From positions 1 through 64,000 of IMG/VR virus record IMGVR_UViG_3300047548_000738: 64,000 bases of DNA; one strand, given 5' to 3'. This DNA is from a virus. The stretch's first letter is position 1. The number at the start of each line of letters is the position of its first letter. Under the pieces are notes generated by a model. The model was not told where the DNA came from, did not search any database, and saw only the letters and a list, made by a program, of their open reading frames with translations. Positions 47,950-55,900 of the stretch are shown here, piece by piece. The translations under genes and the position numbers were made by a program.

Positions 47950-48701
47950 AATTAGGTTTTTTCACGTTAAAACCCAGTTCACCTGACAAACGTGATTACA
48001 AATATTCTCCTAAAAATACTGAGTTAAGAAACAGTGTCGATTTGCGTGAATGGGATAGTGTGGTTGAAAATCAACTTGACTTGGGAAGTTGTGTAGGTAA
48101 TGCAATTACAAATTGTTATGAACTAGAAACTAACCGCCTATACCCAGACACCTTTAAACAACTTAGCAGACTGTTTGTTTATTATAACGGCAGACTGTTG
48201 GAGGGGACAACAGAATATGACGAAGGAGTTGAAATTCGCAGCGCAATCAAAGGTGTTGCACATTTCGGTATTTGTACAGAAGAATTATGGCCATACAGTA
48301 TTGGCATGTTCAACGTGAAGCCAACACCTGAATGCTATCGTGATGCTAGTTATAGAGTCGTCCCTAAGTATGAGAGACTATATACACTATCAGATATGCT
48401 AGATGCTGTCAATGCTAATTATCCAGTTGTCGCAGGTATGTATCTTTATGAGAGTTTCTTGTACCTTGACAAGGATGATTATATTGTTAAAAATCCATCA
48501 TATAATGAAAAAACCATCGGCAGTCATGCGATGGCTATTGTGGGATATGATTTAGATATGAAGCATGTCATTGCAAAGAACAGCTTCGGTACAGAATGGG
48601 GGTTAAATGGATATTGTCATATACCATTTGATTATATCCAGACACAATGCTTTGAGCAATGGATCTTTGATATAGCAACCCCCACTATGATTACTTCTTA
48701 A
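47934..48701 (+). CDS. papain-like (C1A) cysteine peptidase, 255 aa
   Basis: The catalytic set of papain-type peptidases can be read in order: Gln and Cys in ENQLDLGSCVGNA (near 48-55), His in IGSHAMAIVGYD (near 196) and Asn in AKNSFGTEWGLNGYCHIP (near 215), with the family's W-G-x-x-G-Y block. No signal peptide or obvious propeptide. In phage it may process virion proteins or degrade host surface protein as part of a fibre; this is inference. It closes the structural block. Confidence 0.85.
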   Translation: MAINIKLGFFTLKPSSPDKRDYKYSPKNTELRNSVDLREWDSVVENQLDLGSCVGNAITNCYELETNRLYPDTFKQLSRLFVYYNGRLLEGTTEYDEGVEIRSAIKGVAHFGICTEELWPYSIGMFNVKPTPECYRDASYRVVPKYERLYTLSDMLDAVNANYPVVAGMYLYESFLYLDKDDYIVKNPSYNEKTIGSHAMAIVGYDLDMKHVIAKNSFGTEWGLNGYCHIPFDYIQTQCFEQWIFDIATPTMITS

Positions 48702-48966
48702 TTTGTGTAGCTTGATTTACAAAAGCATACATCTTTTCAGCAGTTTCTAGGATTTTATCAAGTCCTGGAAACTCCGGCATGTTAACTTTGTTAACAATCT
48801 GTCCAGTTTTTTCGTCACGTTCTGCGGTCATTTCCCAACCTTGGAACTTAACGTGAAAATCTTGACCCACGAGGTCTTTTGCCATTGCCAAGATTTCAGT
48901 GCGAATCTCGTAACCATTTTTATTAAATTTAACTTCGGGTAGTTTTGGTGTGTTGAATTCAGACAT
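48691..48966 (-). CDS. conserved phage-type protein, 91 aa
   Basis: Start at ATG 48966 behind AAAAGGAG. The sequence EFNTPKLPEVKFNKNGYEIRT and the GLDKILETAEKMYAFV tail form a pattern I recall from T4-like phages, without a known function. It is the first gene of the last minus-strand block and overlaps the papain-like gene at its 3' end. Confidence 0.65.
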   Translation of the reverse strand: MSEFNTPKLPEVKFNKNGYEIRTEILAMAKDLVGQDFHVKFQGWEMTAERDEKTGQIVNKVNMPEFPGLDKILETAEKMYAFVNQATQIKK

Positions 48967-49015
48967 TGTTGTCTCCTTTTGTGTGTTAGTGTGCAACTAT
49001 AACAAACCTATTTTG

Positions 49016-49603
49016 TTATAGCAAGGGTTTTGGCATAATTGCGTTCGACCACAATTCTTTGTAACGCTTACGCAACTTTGCAAACTCAACCATGATTTCA
49101 TTATGTTCTTTCCATAGCTGAGCATTAGCTTCAAAAACAGTAGCCTCAGGTACAGATAGTGCAGCAGTACGTTCACCATCACCTCTAGATTTTGTTTTTA
49201 ACTCATGCTTGACTGCCAAGTGCTGAATCACTTTGTTATCTTCAATACAGTGCATATAGACTTCTGGAATGTGATGGAACTTAGCCCATGTCAACATTTC
49301 AGAAATTAATTGATCTCCTATGCCTTGTCGTTGATATTCGTGATCAACACTAACAGCAAGTTCCCAAGAACCATCATCGTTCTTAGCCATATGACCCCAT
49401 CCAACACGCTTGTCATCAACCTTTGCATACCATAACTCATGGTCTTTGTGGTTGTAACACATATTCAAAATTAACTGGTCGATATTGTAGTCACTGATTC
49501 TATAACCGAAGCGTGAATATCTATCTTCTTCGGTGAGATTCTTTAAATGCCTACTGTATTCAGGAATTTTGTATATGGTCGTGTGTTGGATATATACGGT
49601 CAT
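49016..49603 (-). CDS. GNAT-family N-acetyltransferase, 195 aa
   Basis: Acetyl-CoA-dependent acyltransferase fold. The hallmark VDHEYQRQGIGDQLISEML (near 105) contains the R/Q-x-x-G-x-G/A loop that binds the pyrophosphate. The region before it (ELAVS) is the beta4 strand. The substrate is not visible; phage GNATs can modify host proteins or block antiviral toxins. Confidence 0.85.
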   Translation of the reverse strand: MTVYIQHTTIYKIPEYSRHLKNLTEEDRYSRFGYRISDYNIDQLILNMCYNHKDHELWYAKVDDKRVGWGHMAKNDDGSWELAVSVDHEYQRQGIGDQLISEMLTWAKFHHIPEVYMHCIEDNKVIQHLAVKHELKTKSRGDGERTAALSVPEATVFEANAQLWKEHNEIMVEFAKLRKRYKELWSNAIMPKPLL

Positions 49604-49692
49604 AATATGTTTTTGTATTTCTTAGCTTTATAGGCTTTAGCTTCTTGTATAGCCTCTAAAATAGAAATCAAAATTTTCTTTAACATTTTCAT
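49600..49692 (-). CDS. small amphipathic peptide, 30 aa
   Basis: ATG 49692: MKMLKKILISILEAIQEAKAY and a Lys-rich tail, ending at TGA that overlaps the GNAT start. It is a single basic helix that could contact membrane. Coupled by ATGA on both sides. Short, so only moderate confidence. Confidence 0.5.
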   Translation of the reverse strand: MKMLKKILISILEAIQEAKAYKAKKYKNIL

Positions 49693-49877
49693 AGAAAAGT
49701 CCTTTGTTCTCTTTCCTGGTACTCTCTAGTTAAACGTTCAACGTCAGCGGCATCTTTAGGATGATTATTGACGATGTAGTTTTCTAGGCGAGAACCATAG
49801 TTATCACCTTTAGCTATTGCAGGTGCAACAGCGCCCACAACGGCTAAAACAACAAATGCTAAGATGACGCCTAACAT
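49689..49877 (-). CDS. small membrane protein, 62 aa
   Basis: Residues 2-22 form one hydrophobic span (LGVILAFVVLAVVGAVAPAIA) followed by a charged soluble tail with EYQEREQR. Stop overlaps the start of the 30-aa gene. Confidence 0.6.
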   Translation of the reverse strand: MLGVILAFVVLAVVGAVAPAIAKGDNYGSRLENYIVNNHPKDAADVERLTREYQEREQRTFL

Positions 49878-49879
49878 GA

Positions 49880-50158
49880 TTATTTGACTTTCTTGCTCTT
49901 AGCGCAAGCGGCTGTGGGGAAATACTCAGAAACTTTGTCAACGAATTTGACATACGGTGTACGATCCATAAGAATCTCACTGGTCTTTGTCATTGCGTCA
50001 GAACCAGCTGTGATGGCAGCTTTTGTATACTCAGTTTGAGCATCAACAAAACCATTTAGAACTTTTTGGAATCCGTCGTGTTGAACGAAAGTGTTTACGA
50101 ATTGCTTTTTAGCAGATTGAATGCCGTCGACGGCTTGGAATGCGAATTGATTAAACAT
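49880..50158 (-). CDS. hypothetical helical protein, 92 aa, phasin-like in outline
   Basis: The helix-rich stretch QAVDGIQSAKKQFVNTFVQHD, with QTEYTKAAITAGSDA and Lys at the end, resembles phasins that coat polyhydroxyalkanoate granules. This is a weak likeness by eye and could be a generic amphipathic helix. AGGAGAAAATT precedes the start at 50158. Confidence 0.45.
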   Translation of the reverse strand: MFNQFAFQAVDGIQSAKKQFVNTFVQHDGFQKVLNGFVDAQTEYTKAAITAGSDAMTKTSEILMDRTPYVKFVDKVSEYFPTAACAKSKKVK

Positions 50159-50214
50159 AATTTTCTCCTGTGTAAGTGTGTTTAATTGAGTTTTTATAGG
50201 CAGAACTCTAACTG

Positions 50215-50238
50215 CATATTAGTATTTACACTAATATG
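50215..50238 (-). promoter_or_regulatory. 9-bp inverted repeat, operator-like
   Basis: CATATTAGT-ATTTAC-ACTAATATG has perfect 9 bp arms. It lies 57 bases upstream of the 50158 start, downstream of the 50254 gene, and has no following T run, so it is more likely a protein-binding site or RNA hairpin than a terminator. Confidence 0.5.
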
Positions 50239-50253
50239 ATAGCGTAAAATATA

Positions 50254-50424
50254 TTATTTCTTAGCTTCTTCAGACTTTTTATCCTTCTTTTCTTTGGCTT
50301 CTTTGTCCTTATCAGCTTTCTTTTTAGCCAATTTCATTTCTGTTTTTGGCTTTTCTGCAGGTTCTGTAGCAAATGCAGGTGCAAGCAACCCCATAGATAA
50401 TAAAGTTGTGATTAAAAATTTCAT
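50254..50424 (-). CDS. small secreted lysine-rich protein, 56 aa
   Basis: ATG 50424. Signal peptide MKFLITTLLSMGLLAPAFA|TEP, then a highly charged Lys/Glu/Asp tail (KADKDKEAKEKKDKKSEEAK). A CTAAATAC box lies just upstream of the start. Possibly periplasmic; function unknown. Confidence 0.6.
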   Translation of the reverse strand: MKFLITTLLSMGLLAPAFATEPAEKPKTEMKLAKKKADKDKEAKEKKDKKSEEAKK

Positions 50425-50443
50425 AATGTTCTCCTTTAAGTAT

Positions 50444-50614
50444 TTAGCCCCCACGACCAGTTTTTCTCATTACAGATGATCCAAATCCTTTGGTGGGTTT
50501 GGGTGCTTTTGCTTTTTGAACTTGTGCAGCCTTTTCAGGAGCAACTTTTAGATTACGTTCTTTAGCTTCACGTGCCATATTAATAAATGGATTAGGGCTT
50601 TTCTTTTCTGTCAT
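50444..50614 (-). CDS. conserved small phage protein, 56 aa
   Basis: MTEKKSPNPFINMAREAKER, a Lys/Pro-rich middle (QVQKAKAPKPTKG) and a C-terminal FGSSVMRKTGRGG. I recall this short protein from T4-like phages, without function. Its stop codon TAA lies inside the CTAAATAC box used for the next gene downstream. Confidence 0.65.
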   Translation of the reverse strand: MTEKKSPNPFINMAREAKERNLKVAPEKAAQVQKAKAPKPTKGFGSSVMRKTGRGG

Positions 50615-51000
50615 TTCTTTACCTTTATTGATTCTAAATATGATTCTAAATCCCCGTATAGAGTTAGCATCATTGCTATCCTGCTATCGTAGAGTCTAAT
50701 GTAGGGGATATTTCCTGTCTCACTCTTACTTACATCAATATAATAGGGGCATTTAATTTTTTTGCTTAAATCTATTACAAATCCGTAAAAATTTTTACCT
50801 ATTTTCTTTATCTCGTGGTCTGAATATTCTATACCTGCATTTCTGAATTCGTGATCACCCATAGGTTTGAGGCGAAGACCAACGTCCCGCCTCGGGTTTT
50901 GCCACCATTTTTTCATTGCGTTGTCAAAGGTCCAATAACTATCTTCAAGCTGGTCTAATACAGTTTGGGTTATTTGCTCTTTGTAAGTTAGCTTAGTCAT
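50611..51000 (-). CDS. hypothetical protein, 129 aa
   Basis: Soluble, with WTFDNAMKKWWQNPRRDVGL near 23-42, a beta strand FYGFVIDLSKKIKCPYYID and a helical tail. Overlaps both neighbours by four to eight bases. Unknown. Confidence 0.55.
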   Translation of the reverse strand: MTKLTYKEQITQTVLDQLEDSYWTFDNAMKKWWQNPRRDVGLRLKPMGDHEFRNAGIEYSDHEIKKIGKNFYGFVIDLSKKIKCPYYIDVSKSETGNIPYIRLYDSRIAMMLTLYGDLESYLESIKVKK

Positions 51001-51286
51001 CCGGATAGACTTTGGTGCCGTTATTCATAAACACAACACTAAACTTATCAGTTTTAAATTGCTTGTTTAATTTACGGCACAAATTTCTAGCATGTCCGGG
51101 ATTGCTAAAACTAGTCTTTTTATATTTGGGTACAGCTTCGCTATCCAAGTAATGCTGACTCTTTAGGTTAATAGGTTGCCCGTCATAAAACACCGCCCAG
51201 ATACCTGCCGCTTCGACAATCTGGTCGCATTTATATGTTGACTTGTCTACTATTTCTAGTAAAACTTTGGGTTGTGTTCTGCTCAT
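50993..51286 (-). CDS. hypothetical protein, 97 aa
   Basis: A beta-alpha protein (VDKSTYKCDQIVEAAGIWAVFY and a later HARNLCRKLNKQFKTD). Two Cys. Its end overlaps the next start by eight bases. No family. Confidence 0.5.
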   Translation of the reverse strand: MSRTQPKVLLEIVDKSTYKCDQIVEAAGIWAVFYDGQPINLKSQHYLDSEAVPKYKKTSFSNPGHARNLCRKLNKQFKTDKFSVVFMNNGTKVYPDD

Positions 51287-51290
51287 GTAC

Positions 51291-51476
51291 TCACCATTTT
51301 CCGCCCTTCACTACAACATCAATCACTTCATTTTTGTTATTTTCAACTTTATCTAGTAACAACTTCATGATTTCATCACGTAGTTCTTTGGCGTCATTGA
51401 TCGGGATTAATACGTCCCTAACTTGCCTAGCTTCAGCCATGGCAATTTTATCAATAAATTTTTTAATACTACTCAT
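51291..51476 (-). CDS. hypothetical helical protein, 61 aa
   Basis: SSIKKFIDKIAMAEARQVRDV, then a helix LLLDKVENNKNEVIDVV. A CATAAATA box lies five bases upstream of the start. Function unknown. Confidence 0.55.
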   Translation of the reverse strand: MSSIKKFIDKIAMAEARQVRDVLIPINDAKELRDEIMKLLLDKVENNKNEVIDVVVKGGKW

Positions 51477-51931
51477 TTTATATTTATGCTACTTTTAGCC
51501 TCTTCTTCCGTCATAAAAGGACCAAGATAGTCGTAACGCTGTACAAATATGTACTTTGGGCAAAAAATAGTCTCAAATTCTTCACATTGCTTTAGTGCGA
51601 ACCACCCTGCGGCATAATAGCATTTGCTTTTAGGAGTCTTTGTAAAGATATGTAATTTACGCTTTACGTCATAAAAACTATTGTAGATTTTACCTGCAGG
51701 CGTCGGAAAAACCGCAAACACCGGTTTCTCTACTTTTGCGGGTTTAATTGTTTTTAAGAATTCAATTTGGGTATGTTTTTCGATTTCTTTTGTAGAATCG
51801 TATAACTGAATCTTGTTATCTAATTTAACTGCAAATTCAGTACCTTCAGCGATAACGTTACCTACTTTTCTCTCACCGTCAGTGACTACCCAATATTGAT
51901 TTTTAATTATAGGTTTAGCTTTTAAGTTCAT
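51473..51931 (-). CDS. hypothetical protein, 152 aa
   Basis: Mainly beta (NQYWVVTDGERKVGNVIAEG near the start), with a Pro-rich centre and CEEFETIFCPKYIFVQRYDYLG later. It overlaps the two neighbours in the chain. Unknown. Confidence 0.5.
   Translation of the reverse strand: MNLKAKPIIKNQYWVVTDGERKVGNVIAEGTEFAVKLDNKIQLYDSTKEIEKHTQIEFLKTIKPAKVEKPVFAVFPTPAGKIYNSFYDVKRKLHIFTKTPKSKCYYAAGWFALKQCEEFETIFCPKYIFVQRYDYLGPFMTEEEAKSSINIK
51481..51488 (-). promoter_or_regulatory. late-promoter-like CATAAATA box
   Basis: CATAAATA on the minus strand, ending four bases before the start codon of the gene at 51476, inside the end of the preceding gene. Confidence 0.35.
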
Positions 51932-52385
51932 GGTTCTCCTTTGTTAACTCGCATACAAGCATAAAATGTTCATATGCATTTTTAACTGCTGGGTTAGCCA
52001 ACAGCTTGTTTGCCTCTTCCATCATGGCTTTAATGCCTTCTTCTGCGGCTTCACGATAACTGCAATATTCTAATGCATATCGTTCATCGCCCATTACGTC
52101 GGAAAGGTGTTGCCATGCTTTGTGTTGTTCGGGTGTAAGTTTTCTATCACTACGAGGACGCATAGCACTGATATCCATAATGCGTTTACTGATAGCATCT
52201 TCTGCAACTCGACCGGCAGCAATCATGGCAGCATAGTTCGGGTCAATGTTATATCGAGTAGACTTACCACCGGGATAACTCATAATGATATGAGTACCCT
52301 TAGGCAAGGCGTCCAGTAAGTCACTGTCATACTCACTTACTGGTACATACCTACGGCCAATCTTTTCGTAAAAAATCTTTTTCAT
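51915..52385 (-). CDS. hypothetical protein, 156 aa
   Basis: N-terminus MKKIFYEKIGRRYVPVSEYD, then a helix-rich part with PRSDRKLTPEQHKAWQHLSD and a Glu/Ala-rich C-terminus. Overlaps neighbours by 17 and 4 bases. Unknown family. Confidence 0.5.
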   Translation of the reverse strand: MKKIFYEKIGRRYVPVSEYDSDLLDALPKGTHIIMSYPGGKSTRYNIDPNYAAMIAAGRVAEDAISKRIMDISAMRPRSDRKLTPEQHKAWQHLSDVMGDERYALEYCSYREAAEEGIKAMMEEANKLLANPAVKNAYEHFMLVCELTKENHELKS

Positions 52386-52642
52386 TTGATTAATTGAAAT
52401 TTTTTAAGATACTCTTTTGCTTCTGTGGTGTCAATATCTTGTTCAAAATCTTGAACTGGAAATTCTTCATCTAATACTTTGGCAACATTAGACAAGTCAT
52501 TAAGCAATTCTCTATTATACATTTTTACAATTTCAACTGCGTACATTCTGTCTTCATCATCTAGTGATTCCCACCAGTCAAACAATTCTGATGGAGTTTT
52601 TGACAAAATAAATTTAATATTTTCATAATCACGTGGTTCCAT
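52382..52642 (-). CDS. hypothetical acidic protein, 86 aa
   Basis: I use ATG 52642, two bases from the upstream stop. Sequence has an SPSELFDWWESLDDEDRMYAV-like block (here TPSELFDWWESLDDEDRM), a strand and an acidic tail (DFEQDIDTTEAKEYL). Unknown. Confidence 0.55.
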   Translation of the reverse strand: MEPRDYENIKFILSKTPSELFDWWESLDDEDRMYAVEIVKMYNRELLNDLSNVAKVLDEEFPVQDFEQDIDTTEAKEYLKKFQLIK

Positions 52643-52644
52643 AA

Positions 52645-52872
52645 TCAATCCTTCAATGTTTCCCAAACATATTCTTCTTCACGAATATATGCCACGGGCG
52701 TAATCCAACCTCTTGATATAGCATTAGATATTTCAAAAATTATAGATGCAGGACAATCATTACCAAATTCAATAGCTGCCCTGTGCGCTATTTTTACTCC
52801 GTCTGTCATAGTAAATTTTTTGTCGCCTGGCTCAAGGCGCTTGAAAGTAACCTTAGACGTAGTAATATTCAT
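52645..52872 (-). CDS. hypothetical protein, 75 aa
   Basis: MNITTSKVTFKRLEPGDKKF, then helices with AIEFGNDCPASIIFEISNAI and WITPVAYIREEEYVWETLKD at the end. No recognised domain. Its start overlaps the upstream stop by four bases. Confidence 0.5.
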   Translation of the reverse strand: MNITTSKVTFKRLEPGDKKFTMTDGVKIAHRAAIEFGNDCPASIIFEISNAISRGWITPVAYIREEEYVWETLKD

Positions 52873-53105
52873 TTCTTTAGCTCATCCAATACAATACGTT
52901 TTGCTCGTGCATCCAATTCAATTTCTTGCTGTCTAAGCATCAATGGGGCAAACGTTTCAATAAACTCCATAATAGCTTCTTTACCTCCGTCATTGAAATG
53001 ATTGTACTCACCTTTTTTGCCCACGCTAGATTGGTAATATGAATCTCTGTCATTCAGCACAGCTAACACAGCCGCATATAATTGCTTTTCCAAGACTTTA
53101 CTCAT
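52869..53105 (-). CDS. hypothetical protein, 78 aa
   Basis: Start ATG 53105 overlaps the RNase H gene stop. Contains SKVLEKQLYAAVLAVLNDRD and a EAIMEFIETFAPLMLRQQEIE helix. Unknown; probably coupled to the nuclease. Confidence 0.55.
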   Translation of the reverse strand: MSKVLEKQLYAAVLAVLNDRDSYYQSSVGKKGEYNHFNDGGKEAIMEFIETFAPLMLRQQEIELDARAKRIVLDELKK

Positions 53106-54099
53106 GTACCTTACCTTCGTACGGAGAATTAAGCCACTTAGCATAAGACTCAGCATTTTGAGAAATTTTTTCAAGTTCATACTTACCACAGAATTTCATA
53201 AAGTGAACACCAACCTGAGGAGTAGTTTTTACTCTAACAGATTCACGAATACGCTGATCAACCTTTTGTTTAATATCATCGGGTTGGGCGGTGAGGTCAA
53301 TTAGCATTTTGTTACGTTCATAACAATCACGCACCCGATGTTCGATGCCATTATGATCCACCCAACGTTGCAACATGAAAGTGTTCCAATTAAAGCCTTG
53401 CTTATCACGGTCTTCAAATGCTTCCATGATACCGACTTTGTTCTTAGAACCTTTCTCACGTACACCAGGGTATGCAGTGAACACATTGTCACCTGCATCA
53501 CCTCGAACAATTTTCTTGAACAACAGATATTCGGGACTACCTTCAAGTAGCTTAGGTTTCTTTTCCTTGTCTAGCACAGGCTTGCCGCTGTCCTTGAAAT
53601 ACCCGTTGAGTGTAATGAGTTCATTCGTGACACCATTGTATTGGAGCACGTTTGGAGCAATAAGCTGAACATAATCGGAATCAGTGCTAATAATGTAATG
53701 CGTGTCATTTGGATGAAGATGAATGAATCGAGCAATTAGGTCGTCTGCCTCAGCATTTTCATGCCTAAGGACACTTACGTTTGTCTTTTCTTTGAGATAG
53801 GTTGTGAAGGCATCGTATGTCTGCCAGAACATTTCGTTTTCTTCTTTTTCTGCTTCGGTGACTGACATTGCATCAACCACACGATTCTTTTTGTAAGGCT
53901 CGTAAACATCCTTACGCCAGCTTCTGCCTTCCAGACAAAAGACAACGTGGTCAATTTTATGATTACGAACTACTTGATTCACTGACGCAAGTGTCAGGTG
54001 TAGTGCCATACCTATCTTAGCCCAAGTGTCAGTATTGCGACTAGCAATATGACGGGCGCGGAAGAAAGTGTTTGCAGTGTCTATGAGTGCGTAATTCAT
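53098..54099 (-). CDS. rnh: T4 RNase H-like 5'-3' exonuclease (FEN family), 333 aa
   Basis: Removes RNA primers from lagging-strand DNA. The N-terminal ALIDTANTFFRARH, HVVFCLEGRSWRKDVYEPYKKNR (in part), AEADDLIARF and DTHYIISTDSDYVQL give the acidic metal residues of FEN/PIN-type nucleases, followed by VRGDAGDNV and a helix-hairpin-helix-like region. Length matches T4 Rnh (305) with a C-terminal addition. It is one of the replication genes of the block. Confidence 0.9.
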   Translation of the reverse strand: MNYALIDTANTFFRARHIASRNTDTWAKIGMALHLTLASVNQVVRNHKIDHVVFCLEGRSWRKDVYEPYKKNRVVDAMSVTEAEKEENEMFWQTYDAFTTYLKEKTNVSVLRHENAEADDLIARFIHLHPNDTHYIISTDSDYVQLIAPNVLQYNGVTNELITLNGYFKDSGKPVLDKEKKPKLLEGSPEYLLFKKIVRGDAGDNVFTAYPGVREKGSKNKVGIMEAFEDRDKQGFNWNTFMLQRWVDHNGIEHRVRDCYERNKMLIDLTAQPDDIKQKVDQRIRESVRVKTTPQVGVHFMKFCGKYELEKISQNAESYAKWLNSPYEGKVHE

Positions 54100-54132
54100 C
54101 GGGGATAGTATGTAGTTGAATAATATACGTAA

Positions 54133-54162
54133 ATTATACGACTATTTTGCGTTTTTTGTCAA
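54133..54162 (-). promoter_or_regulatory. sigma70-type promoter for the RNase H gene
   Basis: TTGACA (54157-54162), 18 bp, TATAAT (54133-54138), inside the 3' end of the GIY-YIG-like gene, about 34 bases from ATG 54099. Confidence 0.6.
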
Positions 54163-54610
54163 CACTTTTGATATCCAAATACATTTCTGGATTAGAAATC
54201 AACTCTTTGACTGTAATCTTACGATGGTGATCCAAATTACTAAATGGAAGATAATCGTCCTTAATTGGATATACTTTAAACCCTTCTTGCCTAATGGTGT
54301 CATTTATCAACTTAATCATTTGAGATTGAGTCATTTTAGCTTTTGGACTGATCCATTCAACAGGTTCCCCGTAAATTTTATGTGTGTTACTTGCGACCCG
54401 CTGTTTGATGATTGATTCTAGTGCCTTAATTTGTGTTGTCGTGCCGAAGTATAAATTAGAAAATTCTTGTTCGGTCCCAGAATGGTCACTGTATTGCTTT
54501 GATCTTTTTTTGGGATTGATAGTTATCCCATACCCCAAAAGTTGTACGAACTCATCACTGTACTTAATGTAATGAGCTGTCTCAATCACATAGAAGAAGC
54601 ACCCGGTCAT
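54134..54610 (-). CDS. GIY-YIG-like protein, 158 aa
   Basis: Residues about 5-45 (FFYVIETAHYIKYSD then YGITINPKKRSKQYSDHSG) give a Y-V-I ... Y-G-I-T ... R ... Y pattern like the GIY-YIG/T5orf172-type core. The Glu after the second helix (ALESIIKQRV) could be the metal residue. It overlaps the ParB-like gene by four bases. Moderate confidence because the core is degenerate. Confidence 0.55.
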   Translation of the reverse strand: MTGCFFYVIETAHYIKYSDEFVQLLGYGITINPKKRSKQYSDHSGTEQEFSNLYFGTTTQIKALESIIKQRVASNTHKIYGEPVEWISPKAKMTQSQMIKLINDTIRQEGFKVYPIKDDYLPFSNLDHHRKITVKELISNPEMYLDIKSVDKKRKIVV

Positions 54611-55875
54611 GGGTTTACTTTCATGGCTTTCTTAACAGGTGCTGACAAGTATTTGGTCAAGTCACCTGCTTTACTGTTATCATACAGATCAACAATATCA
54701 GGCAACTGTTGGGAGCCGCCGAGTTGACGGTACATTTTCATCAATAACACAAAGGACGCTTGCGCTTCAACTTTCTTTTCAGCCTCGTCAACGGACACAT
54801 CCCAAGTCTTGGCATACCAGCGTTTGAAAGTGTTAGCACTTTCACTACTTAGATTTTCAGGTGTGCTGAACAGAGTTTGGATGATTGCGTGAAACGAATC
54901 CAAAAATTCAGACTGAAACTTTTTAGAGTAAACATCTACTTTCATTTTGACTTTGAAATAGTCATACATAAAACCATACAAGTCAATCTCCATACCGTGA
55001 AGTTTGATGTTAGGCCAATACTTAGCATGAGTTTTCAAAATAAACTCCCAGTGCTGTGGTTTTTCTTTATACTTACGCATTGCACTGATGTGAGTGATAG
55101 ATTTTGGATGACCCGCATTATCGTCATCGTCCTCAGAAATAGGTTCGAAACCATTATCTTCACAAATTTGTTGCAGAGTAGCAGATTGCTTATTCTCTGT
55201 TTCCATATTACCGTCAACACGGTAAGACAGAACTTCAATCTTGTGGTGATCGTATGGACCGATTGGTTTAGAGAATTTTCCATTAAGAACACGGAATGCT
55301 TGACGAGCCATTGAACGATCATCAGTTTCAATGTACAAGAAGGGAACTTCTAAATCTTTCCAATCACCGGTGTAATCTTCCCAAAGTCCATGGAATGCAT
55401 AGGCAGCTTCAAGTACAACAGTGTGTTGTGCATTAGTTGAGTGAAAGCGCCATTTGCCAACTTCTTTGGTTCCTTGAATTGCGGACATGAACGGGACACG
55501 GAAGTTTTCGATGTTAGCAATCTTTACTATATGGTCAGGATCCATATCACGTTGGATATCGTCATCAATAAAAATATCCTTGAGTTTAACCATTGCGAAT
55601 TTGATTCGCATACCGCGCTTAAATTTTAAGCCCTTCTTTTGCAAGAGAGCCAAATGTTTATGCCACTTTACGTTAACTGGATCGAACAATTCAGTAAGGC
55701 GATCCTGAACACTAATTTCAGTATACTGGCCTTTTTTACGCTTCAACCGGTGTACAATCTTTCGCAGCATCTTAACAGCCGCAGGCTTTTTATAAGTGAA
55801 TGGGAAAGTAGTACGTGTTGATTTTGACGGTTCTTTTGCAAGTTTCATTGATTTTGCCAGTTTTACAGTAGACAT
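54607..55875 (-). CDS. ParB/Srx-like protein, 422 aa
   Basis: Residues about 90-210 resemble the ParB N-terminal fold (VKLKDIFIDDDIQRDMDPDH, then STNAQHTVVLEA in place of the usual G-x-x-R-x-x-A motif). The N-terminus is very basic (KLAKEPSKSTRTTFPF with RLKRKKGQY). Such domains can act as CTPases or nucleases, and phage members are used in DNA processing. The gene has the palindrome-bearing promoter directly upstream at 55901. Confidence 0.65.
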   Translation of the reverse strand: MSTVKLAKSMKLAKEPSKSTRTTFPFTYKKPAAVKMLRKIVHRLKRKKGQYTEISVQDRLTELFDPVNVKWHKHLALLQKKGLKFKRGMRIKFAMVKLKDIFIDDDIQRDMDPDHIVKIANIENFRVPFMSAIQGTKEVGKWRFHSTNAQHTVVLEAAYAFHGLWEDYTGDWKDLEVPFLYIETDDRSMARQAFRVLNGKFSKPIGPYDHHKIEVLSYRVDGNMETENKQSATLQQICEDNGFEPISEDDDDNAGHPKSITHISAMRKYKEKPQHWEFILKTHAKYWPNIKLHGMEIDLYGFMYDYFKVKMKVDVYSKKFQSEFLDSFHAIIQTLFSTPENLSSESANTFKRWYAKTWDVSVDEAEKKVEAQASFVLLMKMYRQLGGSQQLPDIVDLYDNSKAGDLTKYLSAPVKKAMKVNP

Positions 55876-55900
55876 GTGAATACTTTATCAGGTTGTTTAA

